From Neobacillus vireti (GTDB lineage Bacteria > Bacillota > Bacilli > Bacillales > Cytobacillaceae): a stretch of DNA of 62,478 nt. Shown here one piece after another: positions 41,867-49,999 of the stretch. Under the pieces are notes generated by a model. That model was not told the DNA's origin. It saw nothing but the letters and a program-made list of their open reading frames with translations, and did not search any database. The stretch is from positions 189,077 to 251,554 of the forward strand of contig NZ_LDNB01000007.1 in assembly GCF_001026695.1 (NCBI RefSeq), given 5' to 3'. Position 1 is the stretch's first letter, and the number at the start of each line of letters is the position of its first letter. Both the position numbers and the translations under genes were made by a program.

Positions 41867-42555
41867 TCAAACTAGTAATCATCGGTTTCATTTTATTATT
41901 AATGCTTATTCTTGTTTATGCAATATTGCCAACAGTGCTTATTCGTATTGGGAGCTTGGGCATAAGTAAACGAACGGAAACTGACGCAATCGCGATCACA
42001 TTTGATGACGGCCCTAATCCTGAATACACACCGCAGTTGTTAGATCTTTTAAAAAAGAACGATGTAAAGGCGAGCTTTTTTGTGGTCGGGGCTAAGGTGA
42101 AAAAGTACCCCGAAATCATTAAACGAATGAATGAGGAGGGGCATACAATTGCCATTCATCACTATGAACATATATCAAGCTGGATTCTCTCGCCTTTTCA
42201 ATTAAAAAAACAGCTTCGGATGACGGAGCAGGCCATCATGGAATGCACGAATGAGAAAGTTATGTTTTACCGGCCGCCATGGGGACATTTTAATCTTTTC
42301 AGCCTGCTGGTAAGTAAACGATATAAGATCGTCCTCTGGTCGCATATCTTCGGCGATTGGAAGGAAGCAAAAGGGAAACACGGATTAACGGAGCAATTGC
42401 GGCAAGCAACAAAACCAGGTTCGATTTTACTGCTTCATGACTGCGGGGAAACGTTTGGAGCGGACAAGTCAGCGCCCGGTTATATGCTTAAGAGCTTGGA
42501 AATCTATTTGCAGGAAAATAAGGGAAGAAAGTTTATTACATTAAAAGATATATGA
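41863..42555 (+). CDS. Polysaccharide deacetylase (NodB/CE4 family)
   Basis: 230 aa. An N-terminal membrane anchor (residues 1-22) and a NodB domain with all motifs: TFDDGPNP (catalytic and metal Asp), HHYEH (metal histidines), RPPWG and LLLHDCG. It removes acetyl groups from an N-acetylglucosamine polymer outside the membrane, probably peptidoglycan. Co-transcribed with the two-component system upstream and DedA downstream, suggesting a controlled wall modification. Confidence 0.9.
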   Translation: MIKLVIIGFILLLMLILVYAILPTVLIRIGSLGISKRTETDAIAITFDDGPNPEYTPQLLDLLKKNDVKASFFVVGAKVKKYPEIIKRMNEEGHTIAIHHYEHISSWILSPFQLKKQLRMTEQAIMECTNEKVMFYRPPWGHFNLFSLLVSKRYKIVLWSHIFGDWKEAKGKHGLTEQLRQATKPGSILLLHDCGETFGADKSAPGYMLKSLEIYLQENKGRKFITLKDI

Positions 42556-42562
42556 GGCCATT

Positions 42563-43180
42563 ATGAATGTTGATACGATTGTAAATTATATTGAAAATTA
42601 TGGATACGCCGTTATTTTTCTGTTTTTATTCTTCGGGATTGTCGGCATCCCTGCCCCCGAAGAATCGTTGCTGTTTTTAATCGGCGTCCTGAGTGTCCAT
42701 CACAGGCTCTCATTAGAATTAGCGATGATTTCATCGATCCTTGGTGCATTTACTGGAATGCTAACGGCTTATAGCTGTGGAAAATATGCAGGGTCCCCGT
42801 TCATTAAGAAATTTGGCAAGTATGTTGGAATTACGAGTGAACGGATGGAAAAAGTAAGCGATAAATATACAATAAATGCCCGTAAAACGATCTTGTTGGG
42901 GTTTTATCTGCCGGGTCTGCGCCAAATAAGCCCATACTTTGCCGGTATTACCAACATTCCTTTTCAGTGCTTTTTTCTTTTTTCACTAATGGGCACACTT
43001 CTCTGGGTCATTCCGTTTATTTTGGCAGGATATTTTGCGGGCAAGGTATTTAATATTAATCCCGCCTATGTCCCTTATTTAGGAATCATTTTACTCCTCA
43101 TCTTTATCTTCTATGTTATTATTAAGTATATTAAAAGGAAAAAAACGGAATCAAAGGATAAAACAAAACCCGAAGGCTGA
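42563..43180 (+). CDS. DedA-family membrane protein
   Basis: 205 aa with the SNARE-associated/DedA fold: re-entrant helix (FFGIVGIPAPEESLLFLIG, with acidic E-E) and the conserved arginine-proline-like segment GFYLPGLRQISPYFAG. DedA proteins recycle lipid carriers such as undecaprenyl phosphate, or flip phospholipids, using the proton gradient. In an operon with a wall deacetylase, undecaprenyl phosphate is the more likely substrate. The terminator overlaps its 3' end. Confidence 0.88.
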   Translation: MNVDTIVNYIENYGYAVIFLFLFFGIVGIPAPEESLLFLIGVLSVHHRLSLELAMISSILGAFTGMLTAYSCGKYAGSPFIKKFGKYVGITSERMEKVSDKYTINARKTILLGFYLPGLRQISPYFAGITNIPFQCFFLFSLMGTLLWVIPFILAGYFAGKVFNINPAYVPYLGIILLLIFIFYVIIKYIKRKKTESKDKTKPEG

Positions 43181-43193
43181 TTTTTCGGGTTTT
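43164..43193 (+). terminator. Terminator overlapping the dedA stop
   Basis: AAAACCCGAA / TTCGGGTTTT followed by TG. Confidence 0.8.
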
Positions 43194-43329
43194 TGTAATG
43201 TAAAAAATCACTGAAACCAAGATTAAAAATCAATTAAAAACCACGTTTTTCTAGTAAACAGTGATACAGTTGAGAAGGAGAAATCATCTTCTCTAGGAAC
43301 GATTTCTTTAAGAACAGGAGATGAAATAT

Positions 43330-44508
43330 ATGAAAAAGATTCTGTTTTTACCACTGTTACAAATGCAGTCAGGGCATCACCAAGTCGCTGAGGCAATCAT
43401 GGATTTATTAAAAAATCATACAGACGATGTTATTTTTAAAAAAATTGACTTATTAAGTTATACCAATAAATCGCTAGAAAAAATGATTACGAATGGCTAT
43501 TTAAAATGGATTCGCTACGCACCGGAATCCTATAATCTCGCCTATAAAAGCTTTTTTTACGTCCCGCCTGCTAAAGGTCATTCCTTTAAATGGTATCAGC
43601 CGCTGTTTATGAAAAAAATGGAGCAATTGCTGGCGGAGGAAAACCCAGATTTAATCGTTTGTACGCATGCCTTCCCTTCCAATTTGCTTAGTAAGTTAAA
43701 AATGAAGGGGAAATGCGATATCCCGGTCATTAATGTGTATACTGATTTCTTTATTAATAGCATTTGGGGAAGAGAGGGAATCGATGCACATTTTCTTCCT
43801 AGTCAGTATGTAAAAGAACACCTGCTCAAAAAATATCAAATTCCAACACAGCGGCTGCTTGTCACAGGTATTCCTGTTCATGAACGGATTACCAAGAATG
43901 ACGTCTGGAATAAAACAAACAACCTGCGTCCGCAAATATTAATCGCCGGGGGAAATAGCGGTTTGGGCGGAATTGCTAAGCTTGCGGATGAGTTAAAACG
44001 CTCCACCCAGATTGATTATTTAGTCCTTTGCGGCAAGAATCGGAAACTATATGAGGAAGTTCGCTCATGGAATTTGGCACATATCAAGCCATTGCCTTAC
44101 CTTTCATCAAGGACCGAAATGAACAATATCTATGAAGCGGTCGATGCGATTATGACCAAACCAGGCGGTGTTACTGTGAGTGAAGCCCTGAAAAAGCGGC
44201 TGCCGATCTTTGTTCATTCGATGCTTCCCGGTCAAGAGGAAATTAATCTACACCACTTAAAGGACAAAGAGCTTGCCTTTGAACTTGAACAGAAACTGCC
44301 ATTGGAAAAACAATTGCTTGCTGTTTTGCAGGATGCTGGCAAAATGAAGCGCTGGGAGCAGGCCGTCGATGCCTATCAGCAGGGGATTGAGCTCAATCAT
44401 CCGGAATCAATGGTGGATGCCATCAAAGTCATTCTCGACCAAGAGACAAGCTGTATTCAAGCAGCCGTTGGCAGCCAGCAAAAAGTCCTGCAGAGAGCAG
44501 GAGCTTAA
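43330..44508 (+). CDS. Diacylglycerol glucosyltransferase-like glycosyltransferase (UgtP/MGDG synthase type)
   Basis: 392 aa, GT28/GT4-like. The N-terminal half matches the MGDG synthase domain (ILFLPLLQMQSGHHQVAEAI), the C-terminal half the UDP-sugar site (IMTKPGGVTVSEALKKRLP). Such enzymes add glucose to diacylglycerol to form glycolipids and the lipoteichoic acid anchor. ATG 43330 has AGGAG at 9 nt; an ATG 9 bp upstream is too close to the SD. Another glycolipid acceptor is possible. Confidence 0.85.
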   Translation: MKKILFLPLLQMQSGHHQVAEAIMDLLKNHTDDVIFKKIDLLSYTNKSLEKMITNGYLKWIRYAPESYNLAYKSFFYVPPAKGHSFKWYQPLFMKKMEQLLAEENPDLIVCTHAFPSNLLSKLKMKGKCDIPVINVYTDFFINSIWGREGIDAHFLPSQYVKEHLLKKYQIPTQRLLVTGIPVHERITKNDVWNKTNNLRPQILIAGGNSGLGGIAKLADELKRSTQIDYLVLCGKNRKLYEEVRSWNLAHIKPLPYLSSRTEMNNIYEAVDAIMTKPGGVTVSEALKKRLPIFVHSMLPGQEEINLHHLKDKELAFELEQKLPLEKQLLAVLQDAGKMKRWEQAVDAYQQGIELNHPESMVDAIKVILDQETSCIQAAVGSQQKVLQRAGA

Positions 44509-44557
44509 TAATATGAGAAGAAGAGGAGTTTACATGACTCTTCTTTTTTTTTGCCTT

Positions 44558-44725
44558 AGCTGTGTTAAAGCACAATGTTGATTGGAGTGGAAGGCGCGAG
44601 ACTCCTGCGGGAGCAGCGGGACAGGTGAGACCCCGCAGGCGCTTTAGCGCCGAGGAGGCTCACCGCCCGCCCCGCGGAAAGCGAAGCGCCTGGAACGGAA
44701 ATCAACATTCTCTTTTAACACAGCT
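44558..44725 (+). mobile_element. MITE-like element copy C with imperfect 8-bp target duplication
   Basis: 168 bp, same orientation as copy A. Ends AGCTGTGTTAAAG and CTTTTAACACAGCT. Flanks TTTGCCTT (44550) and TTTGCCTC (44726), 7 of 8 equal. The core is nearly identical to copy A except for a short variable loop (GCGCTTTAGCGC here). It lies between the glycosyltransferase and nosD. Confidence 0.82.
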
Positions 44726-44862
44726 TTTGCCTCAAAAATGTCAACTATTAATGAAAAAATAGCCCCACTGAGTCATATGAAATACCTGTGAATTCGTTTA
44801 CTTTATTAGGTGTTAAGCCATGTAGCCCTTAACCTAGTGTTTTCGAGGAAGGAAAAGACCAA

Positions 44863-46143
44863 ATGAAAATGTTAGTGAAACTTATATTTTTGGCGGTGAT
44901 GATTAGCTTATTGGGGGGAAAGGAGGGGGCAGCAGAAGGAACGCTTCAGTCACAAATTGATGCACTTCCCGATGGCGCTGTTTTTAAGCTTGCAGCAGGT
45001 ATTTATGATGAAGCGCTTGTATTAAAAAAGCCGATTATCTTAGAGGGTACGAATGGAACGATTTTGAAAGTATGTTCGTCCGAACCAGCGCTATCGATTT
45101 CGGGAAAGAAAGTAATGGTCAAGCAAGTGAAAATAATTGGCTGCCAAAAGGCGGAGAGCCCAGCGGCGATTTTTATTAGTGGGAAACAACATCAGCTTGA
45201 AGATATTACGGTTGAATATGACCATTTGGGATTAGAGCTGGAAGAGGTTAACAATAGTACGTTCCGAAATATTTCCGTCACAGGGAAGAATAAAAAGAAC
45301 GGCTTTGATCTGTGGGAATCCAATCATAATACCTTTGAAGACTGCCGGATTGATCATGTTCAAGATGGATTTTATCTGGAGAGCAGCCACAATAATACCT
45401 TTAGCGGCAATACTATCAGCAATTCAAGATACGGACTGCATGTAATGTTTTCTGACTATATTACCGTGAAGAACAATCGTTCAACAGGGAATTTTACCGG
45501 TGCAATGGTGATGGGGACGAACTATTCTGTTATTGCCGATAATCAGCTCATGGAAAACAATCAAAATGTGAACGCCCAGGGGCTCCTCCTTTATGATGTC
45601 CATGATTCAATAATCAATAACAATCGTATTTCCCATAACCGTGTCGGGATGTTTGTCGAAGATTCAAGCGGTAATAAAATAAAAGGGAACGAAATTACAG
45701 CTAATTTCATCGGTGCGCAAATGAATCGAATCGAGAAGAATATGATTGTGGGCAATACCTTTATTAGCAATGTCAATGATTTTCAAGCAACGGATGGCAC
45801 CGATAATAAAATTCAACGAAATTATTGGGATGCCGCCTTGAAGCTTGATACTGACGGTGATGGAAAAAGCAATCTGCCTCACAGTGCCGATCCGTTTTTC
45901 CTTAATCTAGCAAGAGAAACACCGCCATATCAGCTATTTTTTCAACACCCGGGGATGACCCTGCTGCAAAAAATGCTAAAAAGCCCTGAAGAACTGCTTG
46001 TAACCGATAAAGAGCCCTTAATGAACAACGTTTTACACAAACAGCAACAATCCAATCAGCAAAAGCCGATTTTCTGGTTCATCTGTGCGGCAATGATTGT
46101 CAGTAGTCTGCTAATAATATATTTTGGGAGGAAAAGAACATGA
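44863..46143 (+). CDS. nosD: NosD-like copper maturation protein
   Basis: 426 aa. A signal peptide (residues 1-25), a right-handed beta-helix of CASH/PbH1 repeats (about 60-330; many NNTFSGN-type turns) and a C-terminal membrane helix (WFICAAMIVSSLLIIYFG). The segment RETPPYQLFFQHPGM is typical of NosD. NosD with NosY and NosF builds the copper-sulfide centre of nitrous oxide reductase. SD GAGGAAGG. No nosZ lies in the window. The last 4 bp overlap nosL. Confidence 0.9.
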   Translation: MKMLVKLIFLAVMISLLGGKEGAAEGTLQSQIDALPDGAVFKLAAGIYDEALVLKKPIILEGTNGTILKVCSSEPALSISGKKVMVKQVKIIGCQKAESPAAIFISGKQHQLEDITVEYDHLGLELEEVNNSTFRNISVTGKNKKNGFDLWESNHNTFEDCRIDHVQDGFYLESSHNNTFSGNTISNSRYGLHVMFSDYITVKNNRSTGNFTGAMVMGTNYSVIADNQLMENNQNVNAQGLLLYDVHDSIINNNRISHNRVGMFVEDSSGNKIKGNEITANFIGAQMNRIEKNMIVGNTFISNVNDFQATDGTDNKIQRNYWDAALKLDTDGDGKSNLPHSADPFFLNLARETPPYQLFFQHPGMTLLQKMLKSPEELLVTDKEPLMNNVLHKQQQSNQQKPIFWFICAAMIVSSLLIIYFGRKRT

Positions 46144-46703
46144 AACACAATTTAATTAAACCATTCCTGATGGCGATTCTCGCCATATTCATCATCGCCG
46201 GATGTAGTAAGAAGGAAGTTAACCCAGTTGCGATCAATGAAAAAACCGATAAATGTGAAATCTGTCATATGGCTGTAAAAGATAACGAATTTGCTACTGA
46301 AATTATGCTTGAAAACGGAAAATCTATGGTCTTTGATGATATCGGCTGCATGTATAAATGGTTGAAGGAAAATAACGACAAGAAAGTAGCCAATTCCTAT
46401 GTGAAGGATTATGATTCAAAGAAATGGATTGAAGCAGAAAAGGCTTCCTATGTGTATGACAAGCCAATCAAAACTCCAATGGCCTATAACGTCATCTCTT
46501 TTACAGATAAAAAAGATGCCCAAAGCTTTATTGACCAACATGGCGGCAGCCTATTAACCTATGATAAGCTCCAAAGCCATACATGGGAAAAGAACGAGGA
46601 AATGGTCAAAGAAATGAAAGAAAAAATGAAGATGCATGACGGGCATGATGGACATGACGGACATGACGGCATGGATATGGAACACTCTGAGGATAGCCAT
46701 TAA
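46140..46703 (+). CDS. nosL: NosL-like copper chaperone lipoprotein
   Basis: 187 aa. The lipobox IAGC places it on the outer membrane face. The Cu(I) site CEICHM is the NosL signature, followed by MVFDDIGCMYKWLK. The C-terminus has an unusual run of histidine, aspartate and glycine (HDGHDGHDGHDGMDMEH), probably an extra metal-binding tail. NosL delivers copper to NosZ through NosDFY. A hairpin lies between it and the permease gene. Confidence 0.92.
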   Translation: MKHNLIKPFLMAILAIFIIAGCSKKEVNPVAINEKTDKCEICHMAVKDNEFATEIMLENGKSMVFDDIGCMYKWLKENNDKKVANSYVKDYDSKKWIEAEKASYVYDKPIKTPMAYNVISFTDKKDAQSFIDQHGGSLLTYDKLQSHTWEKNEEMVKEMKEKMKMHDGHDGHDGHDGMDMEHSEDSH

Positions 46704-46726
46704 TCGCTGAATAATGAAAAATGTGC

Positions 46727-46757
46727 AAAAAAGACAGTCTTTTATGATTGTCTTTTT
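46727..46757 (+). terminator. Hairpin with U-run between nosL and nosY
   Basis: AAAAAAGACAGTC / GATTGTCTTTTT; it may reduce expression of the downstream nosYF. Confidence 0.6.
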
Positions 46758-46776
46758 GATTGAAAGGATGCATTCG

Positions 46777-47589
46777 ATGAGAAACTTATGGCTTTCTGAA
46801 TGGAAAACAATGACGAGGCAGCGTTCCTACTTTTTATTTCTGATCCTTTGGGGACTCGTGTTTTCGCTGTTGTTTTTACTTGAACGAAATAATGCCGGTC
46901 TTTCCAGCTTTACGAATGTCACGGGAACGATTGTCAATATCCTGCTCTATTTACTGCCGTTGTTTATGCTGATTATTGGTTCATTTTCGATTACCAATGA
47001 AATGGAAAGCGGCCAGTGGCAGCTTCTCTGTACGTATCCGGTGAGTATTCCCGCCTATCTTTTTGGGAAATTTGCCGGTCTGATTACGGCGCAAGCGGCT
47101 GTGTTCACTTTAAGCTTTGCAATCAGCATGGCAATTGGGATGCTTTCAGGTATCCAGCTATCACTGTCATGGCTGCTCGGGATCTATCTCTTTTCGCTCC
47201 TCTTAATCTATGTATTTTTAATTCTTGGATTATTTATTGGAACCGTAGCGAAAACAAGGTGGAAGGCATTAATGACCTCAGTTGCCATTTGGTTCTTCCT
47301 GATTATGATTTGGCCCACCGCTTTGATTGCGATTTTAGGACTCGTTCCTTATCCGCTGATTGATCCGTTAATGAAACTTGCGATGGTCCTTAACCCAGCC
47401 GAGTTTTTGCGGATTTTTCTAATCATTCAATGGGATAGCGGCGCGGTATTTGGCGGCTCGTATGATGGGGTTGTTCATCTATTTCAATCAGGTGCCGGCT
47501 GGAGCATTCTGTTTGGTTACATGATTGCTTACGTATTTGTATTGTTTTCCCTAGCGATCCTGTTCTTAAGAAGAAGGAGATTTCTATGA
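46777..47589 (+). CDS. nosY: NosY-like ABC permease
   Basis: 270 aa with six membrane helices, ABC-2 type, as in NosY and Gld-like permeases. ATG 46777 follows GAAAGGATG; earlier in-frame starts lie in the hairpin. It overlaps the ATPase gene by 4 bp. With NosF and NosD it should form the complex that hands sulfur and copper to nitrous oxide reductase or, in the absence of nosZ, to some other exported copper enzyme. Confidence 0.87.
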   Translation: MRNLWLSEWKTMTRQRSYFLFLILWGLVFSLLFLLERNNAGLSSFTNVTGTIVNILLYLLPLFMLIIGSFSITNEMESGQWQLLCTYPVSIPAYLFGKFAGLITAQAAVFTLSFAISMAIGMLSGIQLSLSWLLGIYLFSLLLIYVFLILGLFIGTVAKTRWKALMTSVAIWFFLIMIWPTALIAILGLVPYPLIDPLMKLAMVLNPAEFLRIFLIIQWDSGAVFGGSYDGVVHLFQSGAGWSILFGYMIAYVFVLFSLAILFLRRRRFL

Positions 47590-48287
47590 TCGACATAAAA
47601 AATGTTTCCAAGGTATTCAAACAGAAAACAGCACTTTATCCCCTCTCGTTGACAGGAGATGATGGTGAGTGCATTGTACTTTGCGGCGGAAACGGGGCCG
47701 GCAAAAGCACATTGCTGCAGATGATTGCTGGCATTTCCGCACCAGGCGATGGCACTGTTTTAATCAATCAAGTTGATATCAAGCTAAATCGAAAACAGTA
47801 TGTATCGTTAATTGGATTTATGCCGGATGAATTCTTTGCTCAGGAAACGCTGACTGTCACCGAGTTTTTAACTTTTTATGGAACGTTTCGAAAGGTGGCC
47901 CCATCACGAATTAAGGAAGTTATCGACATACTTGGATTAGCGCCCAAAAAGGATGAGATGATTAAACACTTATCAAAAGGAATGCGCCAAAGGCTGTTAT
48001 TCGGTCAGGCCTGGTTGGCAAATCCTGCCGTGTTGATTCTTGACGAACCGACAAATGGTCTTGACCCTTATTGGATTGATAAATTCATTGATATGCTGAA
48101 AAAAATTAAACAGACCGGCACAACAGTTATTTTTTCAACCCATATGATGGATGTTGCTGCCGAAGTCGCCGACCGGGTCATTTTTATGGAAAATGGAAGG
48201 ATCACGGAAATAATCCAAAATGACCACTTGAATCCGAAACAATTTATGGTGGACCTGCTTGGCCGCTATCGTCAAAAAGAGGAATAA
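47586..48287 (+). CDS. nosF: NosF-like ABC ATPase
   Basis: 233 aa. Walker A GGNGAGKST near residue 36, signature LSKGMRQRLLFGQ, Walker B VLILDEPTNGLDP and histidine switch FSTHMMD. Cytoplasmic energy subunit of the NosDFY complex. Start overlaps the permease stop (ATGA). Last gene of nosDLYF; the two-component system follows 19 bp downstream. Confidence 0.9.
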   Translation: MIDIKNVSKVFKQKTALYPLSLTGDDGECIVLCGGNGAGKSTLLQMIAGISAPGDGTVLINQVDIKLNRKQYVSLIGFMPDEFFAQETLTVTEFLTFYGTFRKVAPSRIKEVIDILGLAPKKDEMIKHLSKGMRQRLLFGQAWLANPAVLILDEPTNGLDPYWIDKFIDMLKKIKQTGTTVIFSTHMMDVAAEVADRVIFMENGRITEIIQNDHLNPKQFMVDLLGRYRQKEE

Positions 48288-48306
48288 TTAGGGCAGGTGT
48301 GCTTTA

Positions 48307-49134
48307 ATGGAGTTATCAGCATGTAGAGGGGCCATAAGGATGTCTTATCGTACACTAAAAATTATCACGATTTTAATACCTCCATTAATTATTGGGAGCT
48401 TTGAACTGATTCGCCATAGTGTATTACTGCATGACTTATCAATGGAGACAGGGAATTATTTGATTATCCTCATAACATTAGCCGTTTCCTATGTGTTTTC
48501 CACTTGGATGTTTAAGATGATCGAGGATAAAAATCATCGCCTTACAACCGAGCGGGAAATGCGTGCCGTTTATGAAGAAAGAGAACGGCTGGCAAAAGAG
48601 TTACACGATAATATTGCCCAAACTTTATTTTTACTAAAGGTAAACTTAAAAAAGGGGAAGATTAATGAGGCGAGCGGCCTCGTCAATTCCATCGAAGCCA
48701 ATGTCAGGCAGGCGATTTATAATTTGCGGGTGAACCCGTTAGAGATGATATCATTTCCGAATCGCGTCGAGAATTGGCTGAATGAATGGAGTACGGTTTC
48801 TGGGATTGAAGCAAAGGTCCGTATTCAGTTAACGGAAGGTTACTTTACCCCTTCGGAAGAAGTGCAGCTTTTCGGAATCATCCAGGAGGCATTTACGAAC
48901 ATTAGGAAACATTCAGGGGCTAAATCTGCTGTTTTGCTTTTCCAAATTGCTTCCGATGGATGGGAAATGAAAATTGAAGATGATGGCAACGGGTTTGCGC
49001 AAGACGAACGAAATCCGAATCAATACGGTCTCGTTATGTTAAAAGAGCGTGTTGAAAAAATTAATGCGGTACTTCACATCACCTCTGAGCAAAATCACGG
49101 AACGAAAATAATTGTAAAAGGGAGCGACAAATGA
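48307..49134 (+). CDS. NarL-type sensor histidine kinase
   Basis: 275 aa (264 if ATG 48340 is used, which has GAGGGG at 8 nt). Two membrane helices with a short outer loop (about residues 17-65), no HAMP or PAS, then HisKA_3 with the phosphorylated His in ERLAKELHDNIAQTLF and HATPase (NIRKHSGAKSAV, DDGNGF, YGLVMLKERV). The short outer loop suggests membrane or quinone sensing, as in LiaS/DesK-like kinases. Its gene sits between nosDLYF and cydABS and may control either. Confidence 0.9.
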   Translation: MELSACRGAIRMSYRTLKIITILIPPLIIGSFELIRHSVLLHDLSMETGNYLIILITLAVSYVFSTWMFKMIEDKNHRLTTEREMRAVYEERERLAKELHDNIAQTLFLLKVNLKKGKINEASGLVNSIEANVRQAIYNLRVNPLEMISFPNRVENWLNEWSTVSGIEAKVRIQLTEGYFTPSEEVQLFGIIQEAFTNIRKHSGAKSAVLLFQIASDGWEMKIEDDGNGFAQDERNPNQYGLVMLKERVEKINAVLHITSEQNHGTKIIVKGSDK

Positions 49135-49775
49135 TGGTTCCATATCGAGTTTTGATCGCAGACGATCATCCCCACGCAAGGCAGGCAATTATCGCAATTC
49201 TTGAAGAAGAACCGCTGTTTACCATTGTCGCTCAAGCAAAAAATGGCAAGGAAGCCATTGAGTTATGTGAAGAGCATCTTCCTGATATATTATTAATCGA
49301 TATTGAAATGCCGGTTATGGATGGTTTAGCAGCAACGAAAATTATTAAAGAAAAATATCCGTTTATCAAAGTAATTATTTTAAGTGTCTCTGACAATGTC
49401 GGCGATTTATTTACCAGCATTCAGTACGGCGCCCAGGGCTATTTATTAAAAAATATGGATCCCGATGATTGGCTCCAATATCTTCGTTCGATTGTCGACG
49501 GTTCGAATGCGACAACAAGGGATTTGGCCGGGAAACTGCTCTATCAATTTCGCGAACGTGATTTGCAGAATACCCCGGCGATTAGTTCATTGACCCCGAG
49601 AGAAAAAGAAATTCTCCTCTTAGTTTCGGAAGGGCTGACCAATAAGCAAATCGCCGAAAACCTGTTTATTGCCGAGAATACGGTAAAAAACCACATCAAA
49701 AATCTCCTCGAAAAACTTAGTCTGGAAAACAGAGTACAGCTCGCTTCCTATGCGGTTAAATATATTGTGAAATAA
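49131..49775 (+). CDS. NarL/FixJ-family response regulator
   Basis: 214 aa. Receiver domain with D-D pair (LIADDHPHARQA), phosphoacceptor in ILLIDIEMPVM, S (ILSVSD) and K (YLLKNMD); C-terminal LuxR-type helix-turn-helix (LTPREKEILLLVSEGLTNKQIAENLFIAENTVKNHIKNLLEKL). Overlaps the kinase stop by 4 bp. Probable regulator of the flanking respiratory genes. Confidence 0.92.
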   Translation: MMVPYRVLIADDHPHARQAIIAILEEEPLFTIVAQAKNGKEAIELCEEHLPDILLIDIEMPVMDGLAATKIIKEKYPFIKVIILSVSDNVGDLFTSIQYGAQGYLLKNMDPDDWLQYLRSIVDGSNATTRDLAGKLLYQFRERDLQNTPAISSLTPREKEILLLVSEGLTNKQIAENLFIAENTVKNHIKNLLEKLSLENRVQLASYAVKYIVK

Positions 49776-49845
49776 ATGGGTAATGATAAATATGAAGCAT
49801 TTAAAAGTTTGTGATACACTGAGCATAAAAAGGGAGGACTGTCTT

Positions 49846-49935
49846 ATTTATAAAAAACAAGAACGAATGTTAATCTGGCTGGCCTTTATTGTGGCTTTTA
49901 TAATCGGCTTATCAATTATTGGCAGGATTTTTTGA
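49846..49935 (+). CDS. Possible 29-residue membrane peptide with ATT start
   Basis: SD GGGAGG lies 8 nt before ATT 49846. The frame encodes a basic head (YKKQERM) and one hydrophobic helix (LIWLAFIVAFIIGLSIIG) and ends in TGA. ATT starts are rare (infC is the known case); ATG 49870 in the same frame has no SD. It lies 64 bp ahead of cydA, where a single-helix subunit would make sense. Low certainty. Confidence 0.35.
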   Translation: MYKKQERMLIWLAFIVAFIIGLSIIGRIF

Positions 49936-49999
49936 GTGAAAATGGGTGGCAGATTGAATGATGCCTTCCAAAATGTAAGAAAGGTGGTCGGACCGTGTA

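Noticed and set aside
49810..49830. FNR or Rex site before cydA (TGTGATACACTGAGCA)
   Set aside because: Only the left half-site fits the TGTGA-N6-TCACA pattern; the right half does not.
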